Positions 63,516-64,000 of a stretch of 64,000 bases of DNA are shown here, in pieces. The position numbers were made by a program, and so were the translations under genes. The number at the start of each line of letters is the position of its first letter. Position 1 is the stretch's first letter. The notes below the pieces were generated by a model. It was given only the letters and a program-made list of their open reading frames with translations. It was not told the origin of the DNA and did not search any database. The stretch covers positions 2,919,001 to 2,983,000 of the forward strand of contig LR746277.1 of NCBI GenBank assembly GCA_902729315.2, given 5' to 3'. Source of the DNA: Spirodela intermedia (Eukaryota; Streptophyta; Magnoliopsida; Alismatales; Araceae).

Positions 63516-64000
63516 CTATTGCTGGACATAGTAGTAGGAGAGGGGATCCCCGGCGGGGGGCCCGTAGTTTGGGGGAATACCGTCCTCGCGGACGTCCTCC
63601 CGGGGGACGATGTCAACCAGGAAATCGAAGATGTCGGTGCGCGTAATGGCGGCGCCGATGTCGTTCTTCTGGAGAGTCCGGCGCTTGTTCTCCTCGGCGT
63701 GCGCCCAGGAACGGTGGGTGAGCTCGAGGATGAACATCTCGCAGGCGCGGGCGAACACAACGGGGGCCTCAGCGGCGATCATACGAACGTCCTCGTCTGC
63801 CTTCATGATCTTCTTGATGCGAGCCAGCGGAAGGCTGTTGTTCTTGAAGTCGGTGGTCTGCTCGATCTCCCTGCACTGATCCGCCCAGAACATCTGCAGC
63901 TGGTGCTGGTGCTGGTGCTGCTGCGGCTGCTGGTAAGCCTGCTGGTACGCGCCGTAGGGCGGCGGCGCCCCCCCATACGGCACCCCCATGGCCGGGTGGC
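63516..64000 (-). CDS. NF-YC: Nuclear factor Y subunit C (NF-YC/HAP5), partial at window edge
   Basis: NF-YC pairs with NF-YB through a histone fold and, with NF-YA or CO-like proteins, forms a CCAAT-binding transcription complex. From the ATG at 63989 there are 157 codons to the TAG at 63516-63518. The frame stays open upstream to the window edge, so the true start probably lies outside. The N-terminus is Gly/Pro/Tyr- and then Gln/His-rich (residues 1-32). The motif MFWADQCREIEQTTDFKN precedes the histone fold at 53-131. The fold contains LPLARIKKIMKADEDVRMI, APVVFARACEMFILELT, NKRRTLQKNDI and DIFDFLVDIVPRE. All core features of NF-YC are present. The C-terminus is short, ending PAGDPLSYYYVQQ, whereas many relatives carry a longer Pro/Gln-rich tail. 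The DNA is very GC-rich. Confidence 0.95.
   Translation of the reverse strand, partial: HPAMGVPYGGAPPPYGAYQQAYQQPQQHQHQHQLQMFWADQCREIEQTTDFKNNSLPLARIKKIMKADEDVRMIAAEAPVVFARACEMFILELTHRSWAHAEENKRRTLQKNDIGAAITRTDIFDFLVDIVPREDVREDGIPPNYGPPAGDPLSYYYVQQ

Overview
This window is nuclear DNA from a flowering plant. The genes are intron-rich with GT-AG junctions and encode plant families. There are decayed Ty1/copia and Ty3/gypsy retroelements, many CT/GA microsatellites, and long AT-rich introns and spacers. Some genes are very GC-rich (the RING/VWA gene near 52.5-53.8 kb and the NF-YC gene at the right edge), while others are ordinary or AT-rich (the PA200 gene). This split is typical of monocots, so a monocot is my best guess. 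It is an inference, not a species identification.

Layout. Positions 1-8.4 kb are AT-rich and gene-poor. They hold a decayed minus-strand Ty3/gypsy polymerase whose reverse transcriptase is split by about 2.2 kb of foreign sequence, which itself carries a 68-bp minisatellite. Positions 8.4-10.3 kb form a GC-rich island with no recognisable gene and a foldback whose arms end in complementary GA and CT tracts. A possible 97-aa one-helix membrane protein lies at 10.9-11.2 kb.

Positions 12.66-38.95 kb (minus strand) hold one complete 35-exon gene for the proteasome activator PA200/PSME4. Exon phases join without error to 1816 codons plus a stop. Its last intron is of the rare GC-AG type and its largest intron holds a sense-opposed Ty1/copia relic. 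A 1.6-kb divergent spacer follows, then an FPA-like RRM/SPOC RNA-binding protein at 40.5-48.9 kb (plus, 3 coding exons, 932 aa). A WAV3/WAVH-type RING-H2/VWA ubiquitin ligase lies at 51.8-53.8 kb (plus, 3 exons, 494 aa). A STAR/KH-domain RNA-binding protein lies at 55.8-61.3 kb (plus, 7 exons, 295 aa). The 3' part of an NF-YC histone-fold transcription factor gene (minus) runs off the right edge.

The genes are independent eukaryotic units, not an operon. Themes are protein turnover (PA200, RING ligase), RNA processing (FPA-like, KH/STAR) and transcription (NF-YC). I found no sign of a novel multi-gene system. The most interesting observations are the GC-AG intron that gates the PA200 C-terminal proteasome-docking tail, the short NF-YC C-terminus with a perfect splice donor just past its stop, the degenerate metal site in the VWA domain, and the structured repeats in the first 10 kb.
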